From positions 16,557,840 to 16,621,839 of the forward strand of contig NC_087070.1 in the NCBI RefSeq assembly GCF_963678635.1: a stretch of 64,000 bases of DNA, given 5' to 3'. The DNA comes from Symsagittifera roscoffensis (Eukaryota; Xenacoelomorpha; Acoela; Convolutidae). The notes beneath the pieces are model-generated. The model was not told where the DNA came from. It searched no databases and saw only the letters and a program-made list of their open reading frames with translations. Of this stretch, positions 12,061-25,605 are shown one piece after another. Position 1 is the stretch's first letter; each line of letters starts with the position of its first letter. A program made the translations under genes and the position numbers.

Positions 12061-15000
12061 CTGGTTTTATAGGGTTGCATGTATTTTTTGGTAGAGCCAT
12101 AGAGATGGCTGGTTTTAAAGATTTCGAAATCTGTTCTCTGCGTCGGCGGGGAACGTGAAAGCTTTTCTTAAATACATAATCGTGATACAAGGGGAACAGG
12201 TAGTTTTTCCGAGACCTCAAGAACTATTGGGTTCCTTTGCCGCCGGGTTTCTACATGTGCTTCATTGTTTCATTGGTGCTATATAGGTGCTTGTGAGGGT
12301 GGAAGATCTTGCTTCACGTATATAAAGACTTTAATAAACGTTTTTTCTATAAAGCTTTGATGATGAAGTTAAAACCTGAACTTTGTCTAAATGTTGATGG
12401 TCTTGATTCGTTCACCTTAGGCTATTAATCACTCAGCTAGGCCATTAAACGATCGCAGCGTACAATTATAAAACTCTATAACCGCAAGATAATGCTATCT
12501 AAGACGAATTTGCAAGTTAGTTGAACTTACAATAGAATGACAATTTATAAACTTCTTCATGAAACGGAAAACATTAAGTTATCTTTCAAAACATCAAATG
12601 CAGTTCACCCGTGAGCTTGTTTCTACGTAACTTATGGTTTTTAATGTGAGAAAACGTTGGTTATGGTAATTTTGGGGAAAAAAATGTTGTGTAAAAAAAT
12701 GCATATCATACAAACCCATAGCATGGAAAAATAATTGTCCTATTATTCAAAAGAATAGAAAAAGCATGGATTTGTGACGAGCAATTTTGTCAATCATTAC
12801 ATGGACTAAAAGTTTTGATAATATTGGTTAAAAAAATAAAACTTTTCGGTAATAATATTGATTATTTAATGATTTACGATGGTAAATGGCTAAATAGCAA
12901 CAAATTCAAACGGAAAACGAAAAAAAATGCTTAAGGTTTTGCAAATCGAATAACAACTGAAAGTCATCAAAGAGGTTGCTCACTTAGTATTTCGGACTTA
13001 AATGTTTTGTTAATGAATAAAGGTAAAAAGTTACACTCGAATTAAAAATTCATTCTCTCAATGTGTTTGCGTATTCAAATTTTAACACGGAAATTTCAGT
13101 TTATCTGAATTGTCCACAACGATAAATAAGTAAATTAGAACTGCTTTTTATCAGCTGCTGGACAAACTAAATTGGCAAAACAAATCAAATTCAGTAGTAT
13201 TGTATCATGTCCCGGATCCTAAGGGGGTCCTTCCTAAGGGGAGGGGGGTCCTCACGTAAAGCAAAATCCTAGGAAAGGAAAGGGGTCTTTAATTTTTTTG
13301 GAGCATCTCTTTCCTAGGGTTTTGTAAATGAACGTAAGTTCCCATCCCTAAAGTAAAAGACACCCTCCTTAGGATCTTGTTAAGTAGAGCTTAACAACCG
13401 AGACCCGATACAAAAATTCCTTCTAATTCCCTTTGAAGCGGTTCCTTCTCCCGCGATGATTGAAGTTAATCGTCCTAATTCGAAAACTTTTTTTTCGTCC
13501 AAGTTTCATGTGGGTGTCCTTTTCTGGCTTTCTTTCTTTTCGTCAAAAATTTGTCACGCTAATAAAAATTTGTTATTAAACTAAACCAAAGGATTTCACA
13601 CATTGGTTTGAACTAACACTTGATTTGGGTCAATTAGTTTATATGCCCAAAGCTATTTAAGTAAGAACTGTGATTGAGCCGAATACGAATATTTTCTTAC
13701 TGGTAATCTGTTGAATCCAAAACAAGTTCAAGCCGAATTATAAAAACGAAGAGCAGCAAAAAATAATCTCAAAGTATGTTTCAATATTTAATGTTTGTTG
13801 TTTTGATTATTTTGCGCTGTTTTTAGATGGTTTTTCTTTCGAACCTTCCAATAAAAAACATTGGGTACTTATAAAAGGACGTTCACAGACTCGGCTACTA
13901 GAAGCTTCTTCTTCTCGCAGCTTTATTTCTGCGTATCTTGAAATCCCCGATCCGAAAGTTGAAATTCGGGCGAACTGTTATCAGCTTCACTGTTTGAACT
14001 TGCCCACTCGGTGTCTATGTAAATGTCTTCTAGAAATTCATTTTCTTCAGCGGCCTTATAACCAAAGAGAACTGCCGATTCCGTCGATAATGAGAAAATG
14101 TTTTGAATCGAGTGGTAATATTAAAAGTTTGTTTAATTTCACTGTCATATTTGTGTGCCCTTTCGAAACTAATTATAGATGTACACTCTCATTGTTTTGC
14201 CAGTGAATAATGTGTCCGTGAAGGTTTGGTGCACCGATTCTCGCTGCGCACTTACGGGTGCCTTCAGAAGCAAAAATGTTCTTTTTTCTACAAGGCGGGG
14301 GATAGTTTTATTTCACTTCAGCGCCTCAACTTAAACCAAAAAAAAAAATTTTTTTAACTAAAGATTAAATTATGATTAAAAAATGAAAAGAGGAAAAACA
14401 TGTTTTCAGATAAATCAAAGTTAAGGCAACTTTGTATAATGTTGCCTAAATCAACTAAAAGCCTGTAGCTTATTGCAACAAATTAAGGGGGGAGGGAGAA
14501 AGTTTGGTGGTGATGGATGTAATTTTCTCTGTAAAAAAAGGAGGCATGGGGATGGAAGGGTCGCGCAAGTTAGGGTTTTTACCTACCATCAAGGACGACC
14601 GATTATAGTTTTAGTTTTGGGGCGATGAGTTTTCCGATAGGCTTCCTACCAGTCTCACTTTTTAACTTCATAACAATTTTCTTGTTTGTTTTGTCGAACA
14701 GGAGGGTCCTCAACATAATTTAAAAAGTCGATGTCAGCTTTTATTTTCTCTAAGTCTCTTGATTTGGGTCAATTTCATAAATAAAACTGTCCGTGTCGAA
14801 ATCGTTGCAATTTAAGCCGCGCGTACTAGACCAGTTTCTGGAGATCGCTTATCAACACATAAAAATACATTGACCCATCTGTCAGCAGCAACAAGTCCAA
14901 AATCAGATTAGTAGTGAGCACGCTTGGATACAAAGCACGCTTGGATCGGTGAAGAAAATTAACGAGGAGGAAGTACTAAGATTTTCAAAAAGCAAGTAGA

Positions 15001-16140
15001 AAGACGTTGATTTGAAGATTGTTCAACCTTTAAAATCTGTCCATATCCATCAGACCCATTGGCATTTCGGTCATCTTCTTTAATGTTGATAATCGTAATA
15101 AGATTCGTGTTGATATCAGAGTAGAAGCAGCATTGAGTGCTTCAGCTAGCACGAGGTAGCATCCCTCTCTTATTTGTGAGAAGGTCGCGATACTGATTTG
15201 CATTTTTTCACTTTGATCGATATTTCATCCGCTACTTTGGGAAGAGAACTTAATGAACTTGGTTGACCATATGTTCAATCAGTTCCAAGAAATGATCCCC
15301 AGCTGTTCCTTCGAAGTACACTGTCAATGTCTTATTGCTTAGAATTATCATTGTCTTTTCCAAGGTCCCCGTCTTGTTCATGGGAATTTGGATCATCCCT
15401 ACTTACACATGGAATTGCACTTTGTTTGGGTCCTCTTTGACCCATTCCAGTATGAAAGCGTCTTTTTCCTCCTTGTTTTGCATCATGACTTGAAGCAAAT
15501 CCATTTCTTCTTCGCCAATTTTGAGATCGTATGGGCGCAGTTTCCCGCTGAACGCGTTTTCAGTTGGGGCAGCGGAAGAGGTCCTCTCGATGCCATCCCA
15601 AACTGGCAATGCGTGCTACTTCGGCAAATGTTGTTGCTACTTTTCCGCAGTGAGAAATTTTGTGTGGCATAAATACAATGACTATAGGAAGTTATGGCAT
15701 GTGCCAGCTCAAGGTGCTCTCAGGAATCCTGCAAACTCTCGAATGATTGGAGACACTCGTCGCAAACAGTTTGAGGTGGAGTCGGAGGAAGGAAGATCTT
15801 GAGAACTTTTTGCTCATGTCTTCCCAAGTTCCTCTTAGTGCTCAGTATTTTTCCGCGCCGCTGGCGAGGAACAGGTGCCCCGATAGAAGTAGAATTCTAC
15901 TTTGTTTTTGTAGAAATTATTTGAGTAATTAGGGAAAGTTTCAAGATTGAAGTGAAACTGGTGGTACTTATATTCCACCTAATATTCAAAACCTAAGCCT
16001 TTTTTCTGCAATTTTTTGTACTCCATTTGTTAAGGTGTTTTTTACTCAACTTGTTGTTGTAAATCCATAAATTGAGAAAAATGAACAAAGTTATTCTAAT
16101 TTCTTCAAATTTTCACATCAATTTTTAATCTTCTTCTTCA
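11331..16140. repeat. 4.81-kb tandem unit, copy 1
   Basis: This segment is repeated immediately downstream with an offset of 4809-4811 bp. The junction is visible where TTAATCTTCTTCTTCA is followed by GCTAAAATGTACC, the same motif that opens copy 1 at about 11335. Copies differ only by scattered single-base changes and 1-2 bp indels, so the duplication is recent. Contents: the outer part of the diverged inverted-repeat arm, AT-rich DNA, an imperfect palindromic GGATCCTAAGGGGG/CCTCCTTAGGATC region at about 13210-13375, a G-rich stretch near 14485-14560, and a broken frame at 15250-15790. No intact gene was recognised. Confidence 0.9.
15250..15790 (-). pseudogene. Broken frame with C2H2-finger-like motif, copy 1
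   Basis: On the minus strand a 68-codon frame (15609 down to 15403) has no ATG; its first usable codon is TTG. It runs to a TAA and then stays open in the same frame for about 50 more codons, to a TAA at 15250-15252, so one nonsense codon splits it. Upstream, in a different frame near 15725-15790, a C-x2-C-x(3)-F...H-x4-H arrangement typical of a C2H2 zinc finger is interrupted by a TGA. The mix of frames and stops indicates a decayed gene, perhaps transposon-derived. I do not recognise the family beyond the possible finger. A GTAAGT overlaps the first TAA, so an intron there is an alternative. Confidence 0.35.
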
Positions 16141-19100
16141 GCTAAAATGTACCACTTTTTGGCAAGTCCATTTTAGTTAGTTCCACTACTTCTATATTAC
16201 AATTTAAAAGTTATATACCGTTTAGTTTCTGCTTCAGTTTCAAATAGATGACTTTCCTCCTGAAAATATGGTGAATGATCGATTCTTATCTCCAAACAGT
16301 TTGGGCTGGAAACGCGCCATTTTCCGTTGTTAGTCTTTGTTGCAATTTTTAGTCGTAAAGGCCTAAAGGTCATTTAAGCGTCCTTCGGAGTCACCTGGAG
16401 TGAGAGTCAACCGCAGTGAATCTTCTATATTCGAGTTAAAAATCACAAGGGGTCCTACTTGTCAAGTTTCGTCCATATCCCATTAACATTTCCCGCGTTA
16501 TCCCAAATCTAAAGTCCATAATCACTGCCCTGTTATTAACACCGGATGGATTTTACTTAGTAGGAGACGTTTTCTCCTGTTATCTTGTGCCTTTTGCCGC
16601 TAAAAATCAGTATGCCATCGCTCATTTTTTTGCGTAGTTTATCTATGTCCTGTGTAAAGGGTCTTTTTACCAAGTGCTTCCAATTTGTGGTCCAAATGTC
16701 AGATTTGGTTTAAGCTATCATATACGACGTATCTTGCCATTGTCTATCATAATGCAAAGTTTTGGCTACCTGCGTTCTGTGGGGGCCGAGCAGCGACTTC
16801 TGTAAGTCCGGGATGGGGGAATGTCTGCTTAGGGCAACTGTCAGCACTGTATGCCCGGAACTTCTTTTCTCCTGGTTTTTTAGGGTTGCATGTTTTTTTG
16901 GTAGAGCCATAGAGATGGCTGGTTTTAAAGATTTCGAAATCTGTTCTCTGCATCGGCGGGGAACGTGAAAGCTTTTCTTAAATACCTAATCGTGATACAA
17001 GGGGAACAGGTAGTTTTTCCGAGACCTCAAGAACTATTGGGTTCCTTTGCCGCCGGGTTTCTACATGTGCTTCATTGTTTCATTGGTGCTATATAGGTGC
17101 TTGTGAGGGTGGAAGATCTTGCTTCACGTATATAAAGACTTTAATGTCCGTTTTTCTATAAAGCTTTTATGATGAAGTTAAAACCTGAATTTTGTCTAAA
17201 TGTTGATGGTCTTGATTCGTTCACCTTAGGCTATTAATCACTCAGCTAGGCCATTAAACGATCGCAGCGTACAATTATAAAACTCTATAACCGCAAGATA
17301 ATGCTATCTAAGACGAATTTGCAAGTTAGTTGAACTTACAATAGAATGACAATTTTTAAACTTCTTCATGAAACGGAAAACATTAAGTTATCTTTCAAAA
17401 CATCAAATGCAGTTCACCCGTGAGCTTGTTTCTACGTAACTTATGGTTTTTAATGTGAGAAAACGTTGGTTATGGTAATTTTGGGGAAAAAAATGTTGTG
17501 TAAAAAAATGCATATCATACAAACCCATAGCATGGAAAAATAATTGTCCTATTATTCAAAAGAATAGAAAAAGCATGGATTTGTGACGAGCAATTTTGTC
17601 AATCATTACATGGACTAAAAGTTTTGATAATATTGGTAAAAAAAATAAAACTTTTCGGTAATAATATTGATTATTTAATGATTTACGATGGTAAATGGCT
17701 AAATAGCAACAAATTTAAACGGAAAACGAAAAAAAATGCTTAAGGTTTTGCAAGTCGAATAACAACTGAAAGTCATCAAAGAGGTTGCTCACTTAGTATT
17801 TCGGACTTAAATGTTTTGTTAATGAATAAAGGTAAAAAGTTACACTCGAATTAAAAATTCATTCTCTCAATGTGTTTGCGTATTCAATTTTTAACACGGA
17901 AATTTCAGTTTATCTGAATTGTCCACAACGATAAATAAGTAAATTAGAACTGCTTTTTATCAGCTGCTGGACAAACTAAATTGGCAAAACAAATCAAATT
18001 CAGTAGTATTGTATCATGTCCCGGATCCTAAGGGGGTCCTTCCTAAGGGGAGGGGGGTCCTCACGTAAAGCAAAATCCTAGGAAAGGAAAGGGGTCTTTA
18101 ATTTTTTTGGAGCATCTCTTTCCTAGGGTTTTGTAAATGAACGTAAGTTCCCATCCCTAAAGTAAAAGACACCCTCCTTAGGATCTTGTTAAGTAGAGCT
18201 TAACAACCGAGACCCGATACAAAAATTCCTTCTAATTCCCTTTGAAGCGGTTCCTTCTCCCGCGATGATTGAAGTTAATCGTCCTAATTCGAAAACTTTT
18301 TTTTCGTCCAAGTTTCATGTGTGTGTCCTTTTCTGGCTTTCTTTCTTTTCGTCAAAAATTTGTCACGCTAATAAAAATTTGTTATTAAACTAAACCAAAG
18401 GATTTCACACATTGGTTTGAACTAACACTTGATTTGGGTCAATTAGTTTATATGCCCAAAGCTATTTAAGTAAGAACTGTGATTGAGCCGAATACGAATA
18501 TTTTCTTACTGGTAATCTGTTGAATCCAAAACAAGTTCAAGCCGAATTATAAAAACGAAGAGCAGCAAAAAATAATCTCAAAGTATGTTTCAATATTTAA
18601 TGTTTGTTGTTTTGATTATTTTGCGCTGTTTTTAGATGGTTTTTTTTCGGACCTTCCAATAAAAAACATCGGGTGCTCATAAAAGGACGTTCACAGACTC
18701 GGCTACTAGAAGCTTCTTCTTCTCGCAGCTTTATTTCTGCGTATCTTGAAATCCCCGATCCGAAAGTTGAAATTCGGGCGAACTGTTATCAGCTTCACTG
18801 TTTGAACTTGCCCACTCGGTGTCTATGTAAATGACTTCTAGAAATTCATTTTCTTCAGCGGCCTTATAACCAAAGAGAACTGCCGAATCCGTCGATAATG
18901 AGAAAATGTTTTGAATCGAGTGGTAATATTAAAAGTTTGTTTAATTTCACTGTCATATTTGTGTGCCCTTTCGAAACTAATTATAGATGTACACTCTCTT
19001 TGTTTTGCCAGTGAATAATGTGTCCGTGAAGGTTTGGTGCACCGATTCTCGCTGCGCACTTACGGGTGCCTTCAGAAGCAAAAATGTTCTTTTTTTCTAC

Positions 19101-20940
19101 AAGGCGGGGGATAGTTTTATTTCACTTCAGCGCCTCAACTTAAACCAAAAAAAAAAATTTTTTTAACTAAAGATTAAATTATGATTAAAAAATGAAAAGA
19201 GGAAAAACATGTTTTCAGATAAATCAAAGTTAAGGCAACTTTGTATAATGTTGCCTAAATCAACTAAAAGCCTGTAGCTTATTGCAACAAATTAAGGGGG
19301 GAGGGAGAAAGTTTGGTGGTGATGGATGTAATTTTCTCTGTAAAAAAAGGAGGCATGGGGATGGAAGGGTCGCGCAAGTTAGGGTTTTTACCTACCATCA
19401 AGGACGACCGATTATAGTTTTAGTTTTGGGGCGATGAGTTTTCCGATAGGCTTCCTACCAGTCTCACTTTTTAACTTCATAACAATTTTCTTGTTTGTTT
19501 TGTCGAACAGGAGGGTCCTCAACATAATTTAAAAAGTCGATGTCAGCTTTTATTTTCTCTAAGTCTCTTGATTTGGGTCAATTTCATAAATAAAACTGTC
19601 CGTGTCGAAATCGTTGCAATTTAAGCCGCGCGTACTAGACCAGTTTCTGGAGATCGCTTATCAACACATAAAAATACATTGACCCATCTGTCAGCAGCAA
19701 CAAGTCCAAAATCAGATTAGTAGTGAGCACGCTTGGATACAAAGCACGCTTGGATCGGTGAAGAAAATTAACGAGGAGGAAGTACTAAGATTTTCAAAAA
19801 GCAAGTAGAAAGACGTTGATTTGAAGATTGTTCAACCTTTAAAATCTGTCCATATCCATCAGACCCATTGGCATTTCGGTCATCTTCTTTAATGTTGATA
19901 ATCGTAATAAGATTCGTGTTGATATCAGAGTAGAAGCAGCATTGAGTGCTTCAGCTAGCACGAGGTAGCATCCCTCTCTTATTTGTGAGAAGGTCGCGAT
20001 ACTGATTTGCATTTTTTCACTTTGATCGATATTTCATCCGCTACTTTGGGAAGAGAACTTAATGAACTTGGTTGACCATATGTTCAATCAGTTCCAAGAA
20101 ATGATCCCCAGCTGTTCCTTCGAAGTACACTGTCAATGTCTTATTGCTTAGAATTATCATTGTCTTTTCCAAGGTCCCCGTCTTGTTCATGGGAATTTGG
20201 ATCATCCCTACTTACACATGGAATTGCACTTTGTTTGGGTCCTCTTTGACCCATTCCAGTATGAAAGCGTCTTTTTCCTCCTTGTTTTGCATCATGACTT
20301 GAAGCAAATCCATTTCTTCTTCGCCAATTTTGAGATCGTATGGGCGCAGTTTCCCGCTGAACGCGTTTTCAGTTGGGGCAGCGGAAGAGGTCCTCTCGAT
20401 GCCATCCCAAACTGGCAATGCGTGCTACTTCGGCAAATGTTGTTGCTACTTTTCCGCAGTGAGAAATTTTGTGTGGCATAAATACAATGACTATAGGAAG
20501 TTATGGCATGTGCCAGCTCAAGGTGCTCTCAGGAATCCTGCAAACTCTCGAATGATTGGAGACACTCGTCGCAAACAGTTTGAGGTGGAGTCGGAGGAAG
20601 GAAGATCTTGAGAACTTTTTGCTCATGTCTTCCCAAGTTCCTCTTAGTGCTCAGTATTTTTCCGCGCCGCTGGCGAGGAACAGGTGCCCCGATAGAAGTA
20701 GAATTCTACTTTGTTTTTGTAGAAATTATTTGAGTAATTAGGGAAAATTTCAAGATTGAAGTGAAACTGGTGGTACTTATATTCCACCTAATATTCAAAA
20801 CCTAAGCCTTTTTTCTGCAATTTTTTGTACTCCATTTGTTAAGGTGTTTTTTACTCAACTTGTTGTTGAAAATCCATAAATTGAGAAAAATGAACAAAGT
20901 TATTCTAATTTCTTCAAATTTTCACATCAATTTTTAATCT
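16141..20940. repeat. 4.81-kb tandem unit, copy 2
   Basis: Second copy of the unit at 11331-16140, same orientation and nearly identical. Copy-specific changes include small substitutions near 16190-16250, 16560, 17150 and 18640-18680. It ends where TTTTTAATCTT leads into sequence unlike copy 1 at about 20941. A third unit is not present. Confidence 0.9.
20059..20599 (-). pseudogene. Broken frame with C2H2-finger-like motif, copy 2
   Basis: Duplicate of the broken frame at 15250-15790, offset by 4809 bp. The 68-codon frame (20418 down to 20212), the nonsense codon, the downstream continuation and the interrupted finger-like motif are all preserved unchanged. Decay therefore preceded the tandem duplication. 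Confidence 0.35.
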
Positions 20941-21725
20941 TGTTCTTAAAACGTCCTCAAAGCATTTCCATTAGGATCAAATAACACTTTATTCATATAA
21001 AAATTATTTTCATATTATCAATCTTTCAATAATAGAAAAACCATTTTGAAGTCTTTTCATAGACTTGTGTCATTTCGAATTGCACTATTGATGGAACAAC
21101 GAGAAATCACTAGGACTAAAAATTAATAGCTTTGCAAGTAAGGACACAGAGAGGCCATTAACGAGAGTTATTCTTCGCCGTGAGCTTGACAGTAAGTAAT
21201 TTCTTTTCGAAAACCGGCTTGATTACAGTTTTAAGCTGTATATGTCTCATCACATTGTTCAAGTGCAAGGGTTCTCTATATTAAAAAACTGATTCCTTCA
21301 CAGCCTCAAGTTCGTTTTAAGGAATATCGATAATTTTTTGAAAGGTGTGGTAATTTTTAGGAGAATCGGTTGGAAAACTTAAAATTTAGATGATTCAAAT
21401 TGAGCCTAAAACTTTTCCTGATTAATTTTATTTGAGAAATAAATTTTTTTCTTAAATGATTTTAAGCCCTTTTCTTGGTTTGCTCAAATAGGTATAATAA
21501 AAAGTGTTCAAAATTGAAGCCCTCATTTATTAGGTTTATTTGAGATATGAAACAGTATTTGAAAAAAAGACAACTTTGCATGTTGGTTATCTTAATAGTT
21601 GCAGATTAATGATAAGCATTGATTGTCATTTGTATATGTTTAAGAAGTATCAAAATCAAAATTTCTTTCATGTGATTCAACGTTACGTGGAACATTTCCT
21701 ACAATGTCCTTAAAAATATTAAATC
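20941..21725. other. AT-rich non-coding
   Basis: No open frame of note, no domain and no repeat that I could match elsewhere in the window. Confidence 0.5.
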
Positions 21726-23950
21726 AGGGCCGTTTGGTTAAAACGTAAATAGCTAGCTAATCCGGCCTTGCTCGTCGCTACGCTCCTCGAAAACGCCTCG
21801 AAATGATCTCGAGGCCAGTTCTAATGGTCGTGTTCAAAACTTAACAAAAAAAGAACATTTTAAAGTTTTTCCCGTAATTTTTACTGTTAAGTACTCAATC
21901 TCAAGTGAAATTCGTGTAAAGTTTCGATATGGACTTTTTAGGAGCCGTCTGTTGCCTAATAGGGGTAAGCAGGGAAATTAAAAAACCTTTATAGCCCAAT
22001 CAATGGGAGTAGACGCTGAAAATGTTATGATTTTTTGTAAATAAATATTTGAAAAAAAAAACATAAAAAAAAAATTTTGCCTCATAAGCATTTTGAATTA
22101 GATGCAATCAATTTGCCATGTTCAATTTCTGAAAGGATCGTGTCCAATTTTTGAAAAAAAACATACATATTTATTTGTTCAAGTTTTTTACCAAAAAATT
22201 GTCATGATTACCGAAAAAACATGTATATAAACGTGATATATGTCACAATTATGGCCTAAAATACTCTCTGTTACTTTGAGTGAGGCCTGGTTAACCCCAT
22301 CGGACACAAATTATAAGGAGAGTGAGAGCTTTTTGGAACGCATGATGTGTCTTGTATACTGTGATCAATCATTCTTCAACATTCAAGACTAAAAACCAGT
22401 TGGCTGTTATTCTTATGTGCTCCTCTCTTGAAACGGATGTTGACTATTTCGACAATTTTTGGGATACATCTTCTCGTATACATTGATCAGTCATTTTTCA
22501 ACGTTCCGCATTAAAAACCAGGTGGCTGTTATTCATTTTTTATGCAAGGGACTGACATTGCAAAAATGAAAAGTATGAAGTGTTTTAGTGAGACTGAGAT
22601 CAGGAAAAGGGGTTGGCTTGGCTCAATGATCTTGCGAGACGGAAAAAAAAGTCTTCATGCTCAAAAAAATACAAAAGCATGAAATGTTTCAAGAGTTTAA
22701 TTTGACTGCTGAAGAGTTACGCATGACTGTTCGATTCTGTAGAGATAATTTAATTTAATCTAGGAGGTAGTTCGGTAGCAAAATGTGACATTTTGTAGTC
22801 CACTCCTCGTTTTGATTGCCGTCGTTTTTTTGGGGAGCCGAGTCGTTTAACGAATTGCTCTAGCCGGAGAGGCTCTCTTGCTCTGTTGATGGATAACGGC
22901 AAATGATTCATCGTGTAGACATTCTTTGTCAGACATTCTTTGTCAAACTGTTAAAGTTTCCTTGCCCTGACTCAAAGCAGTCATTGAATTAACCATCATA
23001 AAGAACACTCGATAATTGTTAGAGTTTACACGGGGAAAACGGTACTAAATACCCACCTAAAATGTGGTTTACCGTTAAAGATATTGTATCTTTATTGATT
23101 AAGTTTCATCATTATGGCTTCAGGTGCTCATAAAACGGACTAGTGAGCGCATGATCTGTCTCGGATGTTGACTAGTCTCGGATCTTGCTCTCGTGGAAGT
23201 TATTTTCTCTGGAGCGATATTTTGGGTTGCTCCAAGTATTATTTTTTTTTGGGTTGCTCCAACTACTAAGCAATGATTGAAGCAATGTATGAGCAATTCT
23301 CTAGATATTTCAAACAATTCCGTAAAAATTACAATTTTTTTTTTATACTTGAAACAAAAACCCAACTCCTGAATCAAGAACTCAACATTATCATATGTTG
23401 GTCGAAATCAAAAAAGAGTAAATCAATTTACTAAACAAGATGACTTCAAAAGCATTCGTCGTGCCTTGCCTTCTCTCTACATTCAAATATTCAACTTTGA
23501 GTTGCTCCAAGTATCAACTGTCTGTCCTCTGATAAAAAGACTGAAAAGAGCTGTGAATTCTAACTCTACCAACAATCCGGTTGTTAATGGTGTTCCAGTT
23601 TAGAGATGATTGCCTCAGATTTTGATTCGGCTCGCCACTAAATCTTTCAAACTCAAACTGAAAATTGAACAATTGAACGCCCTCCTAATATTCAATTCAG
23701 AATGGCGCAAACGCCGCTGAGTTTTCTGGAATAAATTACATAACTTTCAGTGCGTATGTTTGTATAGAAACTGATTCAAACATTTGGTTTTTGTAATGTT
23801 TCATTGAAAAAAATTCAATTTCGAATTTTGTTTTATTTTGCTCTCTTGTATAAAAGAAAATGTTACTACAGCTGCGGGATGGGTTTCGGAGGAGCGTAGC
23901 GACGACCAACTCCTGGTTAGCTTTTGCCCGCTTAACCGAGCGGCAAGGAC
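21726..23950. mobile_element. 2.2-kb element with imperfect terminal inverted repeats
   Basis: The left end (about 21726-21795) and the reverse complement of the right end (about 23870-23950) share GCCG(T/C)T(T/C)GGTTAA, a GCTA motif, and a strong CGTCGCTACGCTCCTC core. They face each other about 2.1 kb apart. Inside, a segment at about 22347-22420 recurs at about 22469-22540 (shared GATCA(A/G)TCAT, TTCAAC, TAAAAACCAG and TGGCTGTTATTC). There is no intact transposase; frames are short with many stops. A target duplication could not be fixed by eye, so superfamily and exact ends are uncertain. A non-autonomous DNA transposon is the simplest reading. Confidence 0.45.
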
Positions 23951-24549
23951 TTTTTATATCAAAAGACTTGATGAAAATCTTTTCGCGCTTCCATTAAACT
24001 TGTAGAAAAAGGAAAGTCTGTTCTTGATAAGAAAGAATTCAAAAAATTATTTTTTAAATAAATTTTACAAAAATATAAATAAAATAGTTAAGCACAAAAT
24101 ATGTATAGCAAAACATAAAAAAATTTAAATCATTAAGTTTGAAACCGATTGCATTTTTTTTGTAATTGAAACATGAGCAAAAAAAATACAAAAAATTCAT
24201 AAGACTGAGTCAGCATAACACTGAATCGGCTGATTGTATTGGTTTTTTCATCAGTAGTCGATTTCCCTCGTGAATTGTACATCGCTTTTTCTTGTACACG
24301 AGGAAAAATACATATAATTTTTTACCCAGAGGATCTGCGAATAATTTATGCCCTCTAGCTTGAGCAAAAAGCATTAGTGGGCTCTATGTTGATACGAGGG
24401 TGAAGCATTCATAATCATGTATGTGAAATCTTTTTTCAAACTGAAGAGCTAGCAAAATCTGCCACAAAAAACCTCTAAAGCGTTATTTTCAATGATCGCA
24501 ACGGTTAAAAATTTCCGGTATCTGAAAGTTATCCATGGCTTAGGTCATA

Positions 24550-25605
24550 GAAATGTTATTGATAATTTTTCTATCTGAACGCACATTACCTTTTGATGCA
24601 CGCTCTCCCATAAATGATTATTCGACGTTATTACCGAGGTCTGCGTCAAATTTGTTTCGAACGAAACAGTGCAATTGGTCAATTCATATGAAGAAAATCG
24701 TGAGACGCCTCCTGAGTAAACATGGGACCAAAAGCCATAATAAAATGATTATCATTATCAGTGAGACTGATTCTATGACTAGTGTTCAACACAAAATCAA
24801 GAGCTTCGAGCGTATTGTATAATATATTTTTTTGTCTGTTGTTGAGTCTGGAATTACGGCAATGGGTAGGCAGTTTCTGTACACAATGATCTAATTCAAC
24901 CCAAACTTCTGGTATTGAAAAAGATTTGTCCTATTAGTACCAAAATACGCTTCGTTTATGCTCATTGCTACTATCATACTTCGCACATTTTTTTTTTGCA
25001 AAAACGTCTTTTTGTCGCCAGCTTTGTTTTCCTACAGTTGCCAAAAACGTTTTTAGCACTACATCATTGTAATTGTAAAGGGCCCGGTTCTTCAACAATG
25101 TTTTTTTTTTTATCGATGAGAGAACATAGTCATTCACTGTCATCTTTCTGACATAGAGATTAGCTTCGGTTACTTCAAATTTGTAGTGTTTAGCTGCATC
25201 TTCAGATCTGACAACAAAATCGTTAGAAAACTGCCTAAAAGAAAATTTAATAGTCACACAACTAAGTGACAAGAAATTGCAAACAGTTTCACTAAACAGC
25301 TTTAGCTCGTTCGAGGCCGCAACAAGAGCTTTACGCTCCGCCGTATCCTCAGCTCTCCTTCCAATACCGTCAATAGCTGATGGATTTTCTTCAGAATGAT
25401 AATTTTGAAATGCCAACCATGTTTCCTTGGCGACATTACCATATAAAAACTCGGTCTCAATAAAGCTTTTATGGGCAAAATTTGCGTTGGTAGTTGATAT
25501 TTTCTCAGCGTTTCGAGACAAAGTACACTCAGTAAGTAATGAAGATAAGGGACTCTTAACAAAATACGGCGTATCTCTAAACACTGAGAAAATATCAACT
25601 ACCAA
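24550..25605 (-). pseudogene. Polinton/adintovirus-type major capsid protein remnant
   Basis: A 223-codon minus frame (25605 down to 24934) has the pattern of the C-terminal half of the double-jelly-roll capsid protein of Polinton/Maverick elements and adintoviruses (C. elegans F54H12.2-type proteins). Visible hallmarks are a TNxNFAxKSFIET-like strand, then YG-x-AK, an ANLYVRKM motif with hydrophobic residues and a basic pair after it, and an aromatic/basic stretch leading to a KTFL-like strand. After its stop, similarity continues in other minus frames down to about 24550, so there are at least two frameshifts and extra stops. The first ~25 codons arise from reading into an inverted copy and are not original. 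It is broken and not expected to make a capsid. No polymerase B or integrase was seen nearby. Family call from pattern only. Confidence 0.6.

Noticed and set aside
11874-12220. 94-codon frames on both strands, partly repeated at 16685-16968
   Set aside because: They overlap on opposite strands within a decayed repeat arm, and the copies are truncated differently by small indels.
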